From assembly GCF_003253545.1 (NCBI RefSeq), contig NZ_QKYV01000001.1:62001-126000 (forward strand): DNA of 64,000 nucleotides, in the 5' to 3' direction. A program made the position numbers and the translations under genes. This DNA comes from Mesonia algae. Lineage in GTDB: Bacteria; Bacteroidota; Bacteroidia; Flavobacteriales; Flavobacteriaceae. A model generated the notes under the pieces. That model ran no database searches. It was not told where the DNA came from and worked only from the letters and a program-made list of their open reading frames with translations. This document shows positions 1 to 9,786 of this stretch, in pieces. Each line of letters starts with the position of its first letter. The stretch's first letter is position 1.

Positions 1-1
1 G

Positions 2-2203
2 GATATTCCGCGACATGATGATGACGTGGTATTAACGATTGACGGTGTAGATGTTTATCAACGTAATGGTTGGGATAGCAATGTAGCAACACCTAATGTA
101 TGGCAAGGTTTTTTAGGTACAAATTCTCAAATTGAGTTTAGTGTAAAAGAATTCTTTGGAGCATCTATTGGAGCCCTAGCTTTCAATTATTTATTCGGTC
201 CCGATAATGATCCTAATGAATTCGTGTGGACAGGTTCGATAGACACCGATCCTACACAATCAGGAAACTGGTGTAGCGGATTGCCTAGTGCGAACGGAAC
301 CTCAGATATTTTAGTTCCCGCTAATGTCCCAAACTACCCTAGTTTTCCTTCAACAGCTTCTATCCATGAGCTAACTATTAAGGAAGGAGCTCAAGTAGGC
401 CTAACCTCCAATAACACTCTTAGCCTTACAGGAGATTTAAACAATTACGGAAGCATTCCCGCAGGGGCGACTAACCTAGAGTTTACTGGAGCAACACTAC
501 AAACCATCAATGGAAATTCTTTTGAGACAGAAAATCTAACAATCAATCAAGGTACCGATCTTGTAATTAACTTAGATACCAACCAAACGTTAAGGATCAA
601 TTCTATACTTTCAGTTGAGAATGGTAGCTTAGAAACCAATGATCAATTAACATTAGCTTGTAGATTTGATGACCTTACTCAAAGAGTAGCGCAAATTGAC
701 AATCTTAGCAATGGTACCATAACTGGAGAAATTACAACAGAACAATGTATCCCTGCGACTAGAGCTTTTCGTTTTTTAACCTCTACTGTAACAAGTACCA
801 ATACGATTCGAGAGGACTGGCAAGAAGACCCACTTAACTATACTGATAACCCTAACCCTGGATACGGAACTCACATTACTGGGGTAGATGGTGCTGCTGA
901 CGGTACTAATGGATTTGATTATACTCCTTCAGGAAATCCAAGTATGTATACGTTTAATAATACTACTTCTCAATGGGAGAAAATGCCTAACACCGATAAC
1001 ACCTCTTTAATAGCGGGAGTTCCTTATCGCCTTATGGTAAGAGGAGATCGTTCAACGGATATTACTTCTAATGCAAGCCTGCCATCAAATACGATCTTAC
1101 GTTCTCAAGGTAACATTACCAGCGGTACAGTTACGATGAACAATTTTAACGATATGTCTGGTAGTGCTAATTTCTTCGGAAATCCTTATCCTGCTGCCAT
1201 TGATATGAGTTTAGTATTAAAAAACAATATTAATACTACCAATTTTCAATCAGACTATTACATTTGGGACCCCACTATTGGCGGAGCTAATGGACGTGGG
1301 GCATATGTTACGATAGATATGGATGATAATTCTGCTACAGCAGGATCAGATGCTAATCAATTTCTACAACCGGGACAAGCAGCATTCTTATTAACAGGAC
1401 CTGCGAATACAACCCCTCAATTAAACATTGAAGAGAGCTTTAAAAATGTTAATGTTAATCAAACTACTGTTTTTAGAACGCAAAATACTTTAGCTTCTAT
1501 AGAATTGACTTTATTTCCAACTCAAGCCTATATAAACCAAGAAACGGCATCAGACGGACTAAAAATAAAATTTGATAGCAATTATCAAAATAATGCTAGC
1601 GCAGAAGATGCACCTAAATTTTTTAATCTAGATGAAACTTTTGCAAGCAAAGTTGGTAGTGATTATTTAGCTATCAATCGTCGTGATTTCCCATTAGATC
1701 AAGAAATTATACCTTTATTTTTAACGGGACACGTTTCAACTCAGTACACTTTAAAGATTCAAACAACAGAACTTTCTTCTTACGATGTTTATTTAGTAGA
1801 TCACTATTTAACTACTGAAACTGAAATAACTTCTAATTCTTTCATTCATCAATTTAACGTTGACACGGAAATAGATGAAAGTATCAATCCTGAGCGATTT
1901 GAATTGAAGTTTGTAACCAATAATTTAACAAGTCAACAACAGGAGTTGAAGAAACTACAGGTTTACCCTAATCCAATTACTGAAGGATTAGTAAACATAG
2001 AAATCCCAACGTATTTCTCTAGTGATTTAGAGTTCATTATATCCAATATTACAGGGCAAGTTGTTTATGCCACCCAAAAGAGAATGGACTCCAATGGAAA
2101 GGTAAGATTATCAAACCTTCAATTAAGCACGGGAGTTTATATATTAGAAGTAATTGACTCTAAGAGTGATAAAAAACTTAGTCAGAAATTAATTATTCAG
2201 TAA
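2..2203 (+). CDS. Large T9SS-exported surface protein, 5' end outside window
   Basis: The reading frame is open to the left edge, so the true start lies upstream; GTG at 26 is only the first possible internal start. The visible 725 residues end in a type-A T9SS sorting domain (about residues 644-725, beginning LQVYPNPITEG and ending KLSQKLIIQ), which directs export through the outer membrane and surface attachment. The middle (about 68-640) is closely similar to residues 870-1440 of the protein at 2707-7296, including the shared stretches YTPSGNPSMYT and SDANQFLQPGQAAFLLTG. No catalytic motif is recognisable, and an adhesin or surface-structure role is only a guess. A terminator hairpin follows the stop codon. 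Confidence 0.85.
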   Translation, partial: DIPRHDDDVVLTIDGVDVYQRNGWDSNVATPNVWQGFLGTNSQIEFSVKEFFGASIGALAFNYLFGPDNDPNEFVWTGSIDTDPTQSGNWCSGLPSANGTSDILVPANVPNYPSFPSTASIHELTIKEGAQVGLTSNNTLSLTGDLNNYGSIPAGATNLEFTGATLQTINGNSFETENLTINQGTDLVINLDTNQTLRINSILSVENGSLETNDQLTLACRFDDLTQRVAQIDNLSNGTITGEITTEQCIPATRAFRFLTSTVTSTNTIREDWQEDPLNYTDNPNPGYGTHITGVDGAADGTNGFDYTPSGNPSMYTFNNTTSQWEKMPNTDNTSLIAGVPYRLMVRGDRSTDITSNASLPSNTILRSQGNITSGTVTMNNFNDMSGSANFFGNPYPAAIDMSLVLKNNINTTNFQSDYYIWDPTIGGANGRGAYVTIDMDDNSATAGSDANQFLQPGQAAFLLTGPANTTPQLNIEESFKNVNVNQTTVFRTQNTLASIELTLFPTQAYINQETASDGLKIKFDSNYQNNASAEDAPKFFNLDETFASKVGSDYLAINRRDFPLDQEIIPLFLTGHVSTQYTLKIQTTELSSYDVYLVDHYLTTETEITSNSFIHQFNVDTEIDESINPERFELKFVTNNLTSQQQELKKLQVYPNPITEGLVNIEIPTYFSSDLEFIISNITGQVVYATQKRMDSNGKVRLSNLQLSTGVYILEVIDSKSDKKLSQKLIIQ

Positions 2204-2303
2204 TAGAAATCTGCTATATTCAAAATGATTTTTACCTTCTTAAATTTAGGTAAAGCAGAAAAAATATAATTCCCCGGTAATTAATATAAAAACCATTGTT
2301 TTC

Positions 2304-2344
2304 AAAACCCTAAGCTTAGAAAAATTCTAATCTTAGGGTTTTTT
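2304..2344 (+). terminator. Rho-independent terminator
   Basis: The 11-base arm AAAACCCTAAG (2304-2314) pairs with CTTAGGGTTTT (2332-2342), and the T run continues to 2344. It lies about 100 bases after the stop of the first surface protein gene and separates it from the promoter of the next operon. Confidence 0.8.
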
Positions 2345-2416
2345 CCTTTTACATCTTAACCAATGGTCATTTAGCCGAAAAACACACACCTTAATCGAAT
2401 AATTAAAGGAACTCTA

Positions 2417-2445
2417 TTTGATTTAAAGTATTGCTTTTAAATTTG
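2417..2445 (+). promoter_or_regulatory. Bacteroidota-type promoter
   Basis: TTTG at 2417-2420 is followed after 17 bases by TAAATTTG at 2438-2445. This fits the known Bacteroidota -33/-7 pattern (TTTG ... TAnnTTTG). It lies 36 bases upstream of the ATG at 2482 and would drive the small PID-CTERM-like gene together with the large gene after it. Confidence 0.65.
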
Positions 2446-2481
2446 TTAGAGATTATTACTAGAAAGTAAAATTTATAATTT

Positions 2482-2691
2482 ATGAAAAATAAAAAATCTT
2501 TTTTAATCGCTTTCGCCTTAGTTGGTTTAAGTCTACTTCCTATGACAGTTCAAGCTCAACTTCCAGGTTTTATGGATGATGTAGATGATGAAACTCCGGC
2601 CGCACCAATAGATGGATTTATAAGTCTTGCAATCCTTATGGGTGGAATTATAGGGTACAGAAAATTAAAGGACGACAAGACTCAACATTAA
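2482..2691 (+). CDS. Small PID-CTERM-like membrane-anchored protein
   Basis: A 69-residue protein with a cleavable signal peptide (about 1-26, ending TVQAQ), an acidic spacer (residues 31-38, DDVDDE), then PIDG (42-45), a hydrophobic segment (46-58) and a basic tail (RKLK, 60-63). This order matches what I recall of the PID-CTERM tripartite sorting signal of Bacteroidota, with almost nothing else left in the mature protein. Tripartite signals of this style are processed by exosortase-like enzymes, but no exosortase is visible in the window. It is 15 bases upstream of the giant T9SS protein gene and shares its promoter, which suggests a linked surface role. The processing enzyme and function are unknown. 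Confidence 0.75.
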   Translation: MKNKKSFLIAFALVGLSLLPMTVQAQLPGFMDDVDDETPAAPIDGFISLAILMGGIIGYRKLKDDKTQH

Positions 2692-2706
2692 CTAATCTAC
2701 TTTATT

Positions 2707-5700
2707 ATGAAAAAAAAATACTTTCATTTCATTTCCATAATAATGTGTATGATTTGCTGCAGTGTTACCAGCTTATCAATAGCACAAAATGGTCCAGGAG
2801 GAGTAGGCTCAGATACCGATAATCCTTTTTGGTTTATCGCCAACACCTTAAGCTCTTCAACCTCTAATAATAACAAAGTTTCTGTGTTTCCTAACGTAGG
2901 TGGTAATACCTTAAATGCTACACAGAGCACTCCTAATCGTCGTCCTACCTTTCTAACTAATCAATTGAATGGTTTTCCTGTATTGAGTTTTAATGGAAAT
3001 GACTATTTAGAAATTGCGGATAATAATGCCATCAATCAAGGAGGCCCTTATGCAGACAGAACGCTTATCATGGCTGTTCGCACTGGCGCTAATGTAACAA
3101 ATCGTCAAGTTATTTACGAAGAAGGAGGCGGCATACGCGGCTTAAATATCTATATCGACGGTGGTTCTCTTTATGCAGGAGCCTATAATTTAAATGATGA
3201 TGATTCAGATACCGCATGGGGGTTTAAGTATACTAGTACTTCTATCACAGCAAACACAAATTATATTATATCTTTTAAATTCTCTGGAAATTCTAGTAAT
3301 ACGGGCACTATTGAAACCTACCTTAATGGAGTATCATTTGGGAATCTAACAGAAATAGGTAGACTTTTCAATCATAATGAAGCCATTTTAGGTGCTCAAG
3401 TTGAAGATACATATTATCACGACGGTGTTGATAGTGGAGATGGAGCCTATTTTAGGGGCCAAATTGCTGAGTTTATTTTTTATAACAAGTCTTTAAATAA
3501 CCCAGAGCGCTATAGCGTACAAAACTATTTATCCTCTAAATACAATATTAGTTTAGGAGCAAATGATGTTTACCCATATGATGTTCCTGCTGAAAATGAT
3601 TTTGATTTTCACTTTATTGGGATAGGGAAGCAAAATGCGACCCAACAGCATATAACTTCTTCTGAGGGAACTGGAATTCTGAGAGTTGCTCAAAACACTC
3701 CTCTCGCTAATAATGAATTTTTAGCAATTGCTACAGATGAATTTGATAACACCTCTTTAGAAAGTTCTTCTTATGGTTGTTCTACTTCTAACAAATCTAT
3801 GTATAGACTTACCAGTAATTGGCGTGCAACAAAATCTGGAACATTCGGTACCGTAGACTTTTCACTACTCATCGATGATTTTAATGAGAATGTGGGAGAT
3901 AATTCTGAAGTTGTAATGTTTATAAGCAATAATGCTTCTTTTACTGGTGCTACCGAAATTAATGCTACTTCTATCAGTGGTGGAGTTGCTACATTCAGCA
4001 ATGTAAGTATAGCCAATGGTGACTTTTTAAGTTTTGGAATTGCGCAATCTAACTCTACTACTGCAATACCAGGAGGTGTGGCTTCTTCATTGAACACCCG
4101 TTTCTGGTATCAAGCAGAAGATCTAAACTTAGCATCTAACGATAAAGTAAGCTCTTGGATAAATCAAGGACAAAATGGTTTGGCGATAGCACAAACTAAT
4201 TCAAACAGACAACCTCTGTATGTAGAGAATCAAATGAATGGCTTCCCAGCAGTGCAATTTGACGGTAATAATGATCAACTTAGCATTCCTAATAATGTAG
4301 AATTAAATACTGCTGGACCTTACGCTAACCGCACATTCAGCATGGTATTTAATTCTGGCTCAAACATTACAAATACTCAAATGCTCTATGAAGAAGGAGG
4401 AAATACAAGAAATCTTCAGTTTTTCATCAAAGATGGAGAACTACACTTCGGAGGGTTTAATAAAGCAAACGACGGGGCTGGATCTCCTTGGAACTACACT
4501 TCCTTTAAAACTCCTATAAACACAAATACTAATTACGTATTAAGCTATGTATATGCAGGAAATTCTTCCACCACTGGTAATATTCATTGTTATCTAAATG
4601 GGGAGTTAGCAGGTACGATATCAAATATCGGATTTTTATATGCACACACAGGAGACATAACTTTAGGAGGACATACAGATAATATAACGGTAGATGGCAA
4701 CAATAGCACAGGAGATTATTTTGAAGGTAGTATCGCCGAATTTTTAATTCATGATATTTCTTTAAATACCGTACAAGTAAGAGTTTTACACAATTACTAT
4801 GCTTCTAAATACAACTTAAGTTTAAGCAACAATGACTTCTTTGCTTTTGACAGTGCTCTTGAAGGAGACTTCGATTTTAATCTTGTAGGGATTTACAAAA
4901 CTTCTGCAGAAAATAAAAATGTTTCCCAAATAGGAACAGGAATTATTAATATTACCAATCCTTCCTCGTTAGACTCAGATGAGCACTTATTAATTGCTGC
5001 TAATCGACAAAAAATCGGTTTCTTAGATGCTTCTGACATTGATTGCTCAACACCCGCAGTCGATGAGCAAAAATTAGCTACAATTTGGCGTGTGGATGAA
5101 GAAGGAAATGTAGGCAATGTTGATCTTAATTTTTTAATAGATCAAATTAATTTGAGTACAGCTAATTATAGCGCAATTGAGTTAGTTATAGCCAATAATT
5201 CCGCATTTACCTCGCCAACGCTTATTTCGGGAACACTTAACTGTAACAACATCAGTTTTACAGGTGTAAATTTAAATGATGGCGATTACTTTACGTTACG
5301 TTACAAAGATGTGCAACCTATAACTTGGGATGGGACAAATTATGCTAATGGATCGGGTATTGACGGGGCACCAAATAACAATGATCAAGGAAGAAAACTT
5401 GTGGTTCTCAATGCTGGAGCAGCTATTACAGAAAATGCTTCGGTGGGATGTATTCATATTGCTTCTGGTGCAGGTGTAATTTTTGATGCAGGAATTGAAT
5501 TTTCCGTACAGGGTGATATATACAACTTAGGAATTATTGATGGCTCGAAAGCTAGCTTTAGGTTGAATGGAAACACTACTCAGACTTTTTCCAACAATAG
5601 TTTTTCTATGGGAGAATTTGAACTTAACAACCCTTCAGGGGTAACTGTTGCTTTAGCTACTAATGAATTTCTATTTATCGATGAGGTGCTGCGCATTAAC

Positions 5701-7296
5701 CAAGGAAGCTTAATCACTGGCGATCAAGTTTATTTAAGATGTGATTTCATAAACGGTCCTGCACAAATTGACCATGTACAAGGTGCAATTACAGGAGATA
5801 TCACTACAGAACAGTGTTTCCAAGCTAAAAGAGCCTTTAGATTTATTACTTCTTCAGTAGATTCGGGAGAGAGTATTCATAACAATTGGCAAGAAGCTGC
5901 TATTTCTTATACCCATGATCCTAATTTTGGCTATGGTACACATATCACGGGTGTAGATACGAATCCTGATCAAACCAATGGTTTTGATTACACTCCATCT
6001 GGAAACCCTTCTATGTACACTTATGATAATGTTTTATCTCAATGGCAAAAAATCAATAATACTGATAATACCAATTTAGTGGCAGGAGTACCTTACCGAT
6101 TACTTGTTCGAGGAGATCGCTTTATTGATGTAACTTCTAACAGTGCCATTCCAACAAATACTAGATTAAGAAATATTGGAAGTGTGATCACTGGCGATGT
6201 AATTCAAAATAACTTTAACTCAGCCAGTGGAGCTGCTAACTTCTTTGGTAATCCTTACCATGCGGCAGTTGACATGGATTTGGTTTTAAAAAATGTAGCA
6301 ACCAACAATGTTACTCCTAACTACTATTATGTATATGATCCCGACTTAGGAGGTTCTCCTACTCCAGGTACTCCTGGAGGTCGCGGTGGATACGTAACGG
6401 TAGATTTGTCTGATGGCTCTAATAATAATGCAAGCTCAGATGCAAATCAGTATCTACAGCCTATGCAAGCAGCATTCTTTCTTACTGGAAATGCAGGAAC
6501 AACACCTTCCTTAGCTTTTACGGAAGCTAATAAGGCTGTCGATGTAGCATCTACTCAAGTCTTTAGGCCTACACTCGCAATGGGTAAAGAAATCAATATA
6601 CAATTATTTACTCAAGAAGCTTTCACTAACCAACAAACATCGTCTGATGGATTAAGAATCAAGTTTTCTGCTCAAGCTAATAATGCTATTGACGCTCAGG
6701 ATGCTCCTAAGTTCTTTAATCTAGATGAAAACTTGGCACGAATTGATCAAGGAAATTATATAACTATAGAAAACAGAGCACTGCCTTATGAGGGAGAAGT
6801 ATTGCCGTTATTTACGTATCAATACCGCTACCAAGATTATGTTTTACAGGTAGATTTAACTGATGCTTTTGATTATGAGGTATATCTAGAAGACGCCTAT
6901 TTACAAACTTCTACTTTACTCTCTACAGGAACACAATACGTTAACTTCCAAGTTGATGCTTCTATTCCTGCAAGTATAGCCACCGATAGATTTAGTTTGA
7001 GTTTCGGAAATGTTTTGGACGCTAATTCAGTAACAACTCAAGGACTTCAAGTATATCCTAATCCAGTAACGGGGAACGAAGTATACCTTCAACTACCTCA
7101 ACATCATGGAAATCGTTTAGAGCTTAAAGTTTATAATGTATTAGGACAGCAGATATTTGAGAAAATAGTATCTCCTAACGCAGAGAAAACGCTTCAAATC
7201 GATTCAATTCCATTTTCAGCTAGCGGAATTTATTTTTTGAAAATGATTGACCTTGAAAATGATCATACCTATGAAATAAAACTTATCAAGTCTTAA
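2707..7296 (+). CDS. Giant T9SS-exported protein with two LamG-like domains
   Basis: A 1529-residue protein with a signal peptide (1-26). Two related concanavalin/LamG-like modules follow at about 30-285 and 461-708. Each begins with a sentence-like match (RFWYQAEDLN, FWFIANTLS) and closes with an IAEFIFYNKSLN- or IAEFLIHDISLN-type end plus SKYNISL or SKYNLSL. From about residue 873 the protein repeats the layout of the upstream surface protein. The C-terminal 88 residues (LQVYPNPVTGNEV ... YEIKLIKS) are a type-A T9SS sorting domain. LamG domains usually bind sugars or proteins, so adhesion or matrix binding is plausible; no enzyme motif is seen. It lies in an operon with the small gene 15 bases upstream and ends at a strong terminator. 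Confidence 0.9.
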   Translation: MKKKYFHFISIIMCMICCSVTSLSIAQNGPGGVGSDTDNPFWFIANTLSSSTSNNNKVSVFPNVGGNTLNATQSTPNRRPTFLTNQLNGFPVLSFNGNDYLEIADNNAINQGGPYADRTLIMAVRTGANVTNRQVIYEEGGGIRGLNIYIDGGSLYAGAYNLNDDDSDTAWGFKYTSTSITANTNYIISFKFSGNSSNTGTIETYLNGVSFGNLTEIGRLFNHNEAILGAQVEDTYYHDGVDSGDGAYFRGQIAEFIFYNKSLNNPERYSVQNYLSSKYNISLGANDVYPYDVPAENDFDFHFIGIGKQNATQQHITSSEGTGILRVAQNTPLANNEFLAIATDEFDNTSLESSSYGCSTSNKSMYRLTSNWRATKSGTFGTVDFSLLIDDFNENVGDNSEVVMFISNNASFTGATEINATSISGGVATFSNVSIANGDFLSFGIAQSNSTTAIPGGVASSLNTRFWYQAEDLNLASNDKVSSWINQGQNGLAIAQTNSNRQPLYVENQMNGFPAVQFDGNNDQLSIPNNVELNTAGPYANRTFSMVFNSGSNITNTQMLYEEGGNTRNLQFFIKDGELHFGGFNKANDGAGSPWNYTSFKTPINTNTNYVLSYVYAGNSSTTGNIHCYLNGELAGTISNIGFLYAHTGDITLGGHTDNITVDGNNSTGDYFEGSIAEFLIHDISLNTVQVRVLHNYYASKYNLSLSNNDFFAFDSALEGDFDFNLVGIYKTSAENKNVSQIGTGIINITNPSSLDSDEHLLIAANRQKIGFLDASDIDCSTPAVDEQKLATIWRVDEEGNVGNVDLNFLIDQINLSTANYSAIELVIANNSAFTSPTLISGTLNCNNISFTGVNLNDGDYFTLRYKDVQPITWDGTNYANGSGIDGAPNNNDQGRKLVVLNAGAAITENASVGCIHIASGAGVIFDAGIEFSVQGDIYNLGIIDGSKASFRLNGNTTQTFSNNSFSMGEFELNNPSGVTVALATNEFLFIDEVLRINQGSLITGDQVYLRCDFINGPAQIDHVQGAITGDITTEQCFQAKRAFRFITSSVDSGESIHNNWQEAAISYTHDPNFGYGTHITGVDTNPDQTNGFDYTPSGNPSMYTYDNVLSQWQKINNTDNTNLVAGVPYRLLVRGDRFIDVTSNSAIPTNTRLRNIGSVITGDVIQNNFNSASGAANFFGNPYHAAVDMDLVLKNVATNNVTPNYYYVYDPDLGGSPTPGTPGGRGGYVTVDLSDGSNNNASSDANQYLQPMQAAFFLTGNAGTTPSLAFTEANKAVDVASTQVFRPTLAMGKEINIQLFTQEAFTNQQTSSDGLRIKFSAQANNAIDAQDAPKFFNLDENLARIDQGNYITIENRALPYEGEVLPLFTYQYRYQDYVLQVDLTDAFDYEVYLEDAYLQTSTLLSTGTQYVNFQVDASIPASIATDRFSLSFGNVLDANSVTTQGLQVYPNPVTGNEVYLQLPQHHGNRLELKVYNVLGQQIFEKIVSPNAEKTLQIDSIPFSASGIYFLKMIDLENDHTYEIKLIKS

Positions 7297-7318
7297 TTCT
7301 ATAAAGGAATATTTTACC

Positions 7319-7356
7319 AAAAAAGCTGAACTATGATATCATAGTTCAGCTTTTTT
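7319..7356. terminator. Bidirectional terminator
   Basis: A perfect palindrome: arms AGCTGAACTATGAT and its complement meet without a loop spacer, flanked by A6 on the left and T6 on the right. It can end transcription of the giant surface gene on the plus strand and of the barrel gene reading toward it on the minus strand. Confidence 0.9.
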
Positions 7357-7540
7357 ATTTTAAGTCTTGTAGGTTTTGCTTCACCTAGTAAGACAAACTA
7401 TAAGAATGTTTAGAAAGGAATATAGAATATCAGCTACCTTATATCTAAAATAAAACAATATAGTTTTTACGATGTTCAATGAAAAATAAATCTATTCACG
7501 CCACAAAAACGTTCTTCTTTGAAGTCTAATAAATAACATT

Positions 7541-8164
7541 TTAATACCAATCAGCATGGTATTTTTCTTTTCCCAGATAAATATAAACACCAAAGCTCAC
7601 AAGTAGATTTGCTCCGTTATCGGAATTTTCTTGCGTATTTAACACCTTACCGTCATAGCCATACCATTGTCCAATTTGATAGGAATAAGAAAGATCTCCT
7701 ACTAGCGCTAAATGAGATGAAAGATTAAAAAGCAAACTTCCTCCCATTAGTATATTACCCATACGATCATAATTGCTAGTGTTATTGGGAGAAGCGATTG
7801 ATATTCCCGGCCCTGCATGTACTTGAAGGTTAATATATTCTTTGATATAATAAGGGAAATTTAAAATATGACTAAGACTAGCCACCCCTTCCAAAGAAAG
7901 TCGATGAAAACTTAAACCTGCATTTTGATTTCCGAAGCCTTGATAAGTGTAAGCGCCTGATAAACCGAACTTTCGATTGAGCATATACCTACCTCCCACT
8001 TGAAAATTCTTAAAGGAAATGTATTCAGACCTAGAGATTCTTTCTACAGGAGAAATAGGGATTGAAGCCCCGTATTTTAGATCTAAAGAGAGCTGATTGT
8101 AACTTTTTTGTGCCTGAAGTGGTAAGCAAAATACCAAAATTACTCCCCATATAAGAATACGCAT
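7541..8164 (-). CDS. Outer-membrane beta-barrel protein, OmpA-barrel paralogue without OmpA domain
   Basis: A 207-residue protein with a signal peptide (1-18, ending LPLQAQ) followed by alternating amphipathic strands and an aromatic C-terminus. It resembles the barrel half of the OmpA-type protein encoded divergently at 8452-9732: both share GVRYMINEKFG/GGRYMLNRKFG, LEGV near the middle, HAGAG/HAGPG, and the end IYLGK(K)EKxHADW. The paralogue stops right after HADWY, just where the longer protein continues into its calcium-binding repeats and OmpA domain. It therefore lacks peptidoglycan binding. Its minus-strand start is 15 bases from a TATATTTG -7 box (8179-8186). The role is unknown; a structural or porin-like part is likely. 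Confidence 0.8.
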   Translation of the reverse strand: MRILIWGVILVFCLPLQAQKSYNQLSLDLKYGASIPISPVERISRSEYISFKNFQVGGRYMLNRKFGLSGAYTYQGFGNQNAGLSFHRLSLEGVASLSHILNFPYYIKEYINLQVHAGPGISIASPNNTSNYDRMGNILMGGSLLFNLSSHLALVGDLSYSYQIGQWYGYDGKVLNTQENSDNGANLLVSFGVYIYLGKEKYHADWY

Positions 8165-8178
8165 ATTTATTTTTTTTT

Positions 8179-8186
8179 CAAATATA
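8179..8186 (-). promoter_or_regulatory. -7 promoter box of barrel gene
   Basis: Read on the minus strand, the sequence is TATATTTG, an exact TAnnTTTG match. It lies 15 bases upstream of the start at 8164. The same eight bases are used for the divergent OmpA-type gene. Confidence 0.6.
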
Positions 8187-8405
8187 CTTTTTCTAAATTA
8201 TATTTATTTATTAAATATATCTTAAGAAAAAGGCCTTAAAAAATATCAAATTAGGTCCAAAGAGATACTTTTGAATAGTAGATCATATAATAAATGTTAA
8301 AATTGACATAAACGTAGTATATATAAACTAAATTTATGTGAAATTTAATGAGCTAACTAATTAACAATTAAAATACTATTTCTTTTTTTAGATTAAAAAC
8401 TGTTA

Positions 8406-8413
8406 TATATTTG
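8406..8413 (+). promoter_or_regulatory. -7 promoter box of OmpA-type gene
   Basis: TATATTTG matches the Bacteroidota -7 consensus and lies 38 bases before the ATG at 8452. The upstream region about 20 bases away is T-rich and has no perfect TTTG. Confidence 0.6.
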
Positions 8414-8451
8414 TCAGCAAAACAGAATGTAAAATCATTACATTAATCATT

Positions 8452-9732
8452 ATGAAAAAAATTACCTTTTTATTATCGTGCATCTTGGCATCGTCTATGA
8501 TCCAAGCACAAGAAACTGAATATAATCACTGGTCTATCGAAGCTGGGGTTAACATGAGTGAGCCAGGAACAGGCTATAGTGATGATAATTCCACAACTTT
8601 GTATAACTCTTCTTTAACCGGTTCTATAGGTGGAGAATTAGGAGTGCGTTATATGATCAACGAAAAATTTGGATTTAAGTTAGGAGGAATGTATTCTCAA
8701 ATTACAGAAGGAGACAACAGTCTTCCTTTTGAAACTACCTACTATAGAGCAAACTTAGAGGGAGTGGTTAACTTGGGTTCTATCCTTGGATTTAGAGAAT
8801 GGACACAACGCTTTAACCTTTTAGGACACGCAGGAGCAGGTGTAGCTAACATCAAATTAGGAGATAACGTTACGTTTGCAGATGAAGATGATTTTAGTGC
8901 TATGTTGATGGTGGGAGTAACTCCGCAGATCAGAATTTCAGACCATATTGCATTTTATGCAGATATGACCCTTTCTGGCAACTTATCTCAAACATATTCT
9001 TGGGACGGAAATCGTGCAGATAATGGGGATCGTTACTTTGATGGTAACATCGCTACTTTTGCAGCAGGGATTCAGATCTACTTAGGTAAAAAAGAAAAAC
9101 ATGCTGATTGGGTAGATATGACGACAAGAAAAGAATTAACTCAAGAAATTGATTCTTTATCAAATCGTATCGCTGAAATTGAAACTAACATGATCGATAG
9201 CGATCAAGATGGAGTACCTAATTATTTAGATCGTGAACCAAACACTATGAATGGTGTAGCTACAGATACCAAAGGGGTTGCTGTAGATAAAAACAATAAC
9301 GGAGTTCCAGATGAGATTGAAGGTTCTTTAGACAAGCGCTATGCTAAAGCAAGCTCTACAAACGGAGCTGCGAATGCAGGACTTAATGTAAAAACGCTAA
9401 TTAACGAAGGTTACGTAAATGTGTACTTTGAGTTCAATAGCACGAAACCAGAAACCTATTCTTATGAAGCTATCAATTACTTAGTGAAGTATATGAATAA
9501 CAATCCTTCAGCTCAAGCTGAATTGATTGGGTATGCAGATGAGATTGGAAATGCTACCTATAATATGCAACTTTCAGAGAAACGTGCTAAAAAAGTACAT
9601 GACATTTTAATAGCTTCAGGAGTTTCAGCAGATCGTTTAGAGCATAGAGGAGAAGGAATCGACAGTTCTGTTGATAAATCATCTAAAGAAGCTCGTCAGT
9701 TAGTAAGAAGAGTAACTTTCAGATTGAAATAA
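8452..9732 (+). CDS. OmpA-family outer-membrane protein
   Basis: A 426-residue protein: signal peptide (1-19), N-terminal eight-strand-like barrel (about 20-222), short coiled segment (ELTQEIDSLSNRIAEIE, about 228-245), two thrombospondin type-3-like calcium-binding repeats (DSDQDGVPNYLD, DKNNNGVPDEIE, about 250-290), and a C-terminal OmpA/MotB domain (about 320-426) with the signature GYADEIGNATYN and the LSEKRAKKV helix. OmpA domains bind peptidoglycan, so the protein should tie the outer membrane to the wall; such proteins are often among the most abundant in this class. It has its own promoter and terminator, so it is a single-gene unit. Confidence 0.93.
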   Translation: MKKITFLLSCILASSMIQAQETEYNHWSIEAGVNMSEPGTGYSDDNSTTLYNSSLTGSIGGELGVRYMINEKFGFKLGGMYSQITEGDNSLPFETTYYRANLEGVVNLGSILGFREWTQRFNLLGHAGAGVANIKLGDNVTFADEDDFSAMLMVGVTPQIRISDHIAFYADMTLSGNLSQTYSWDGNRADNGDRYFDGNIATFAAGIQIYLGKKEKHADWVDMTTRKELTQEIDSLSNRIAEIETNMIDSDQDGVPNYLDREPNTMNGVATDTKGVAVDKNNNGVPDEIEGSLDKRYAKASSTNGAANAGLNVKTLINEGYVNVYFEFNSTKPETYSYEAINYLVKYMNNNPSAQAELIGYADEIGNATYNMQLSEKRAKKVHDILIASGVSADRLEHRGEGIDSSVDKSSKEARQLVRRVTFRLK

Positions 9733-9751
9733 TTCAATCCTTATATATCAT

Positions 9752-9786
9752 AAAAAAAGGCTATCCATTTGGATAGCCTTTTTTGT
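9752..9786 (+). terminator. Rho-independent terminator after OmpA gene
   Basis: AAAAAAAGGCTATCC pairs with GGATAGCCTTTTTT across a short ATTT loop, directly after the OmpA stop codon. The rest of the gap to 10035 holds no recognisable feature. Confidence 0.9.
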
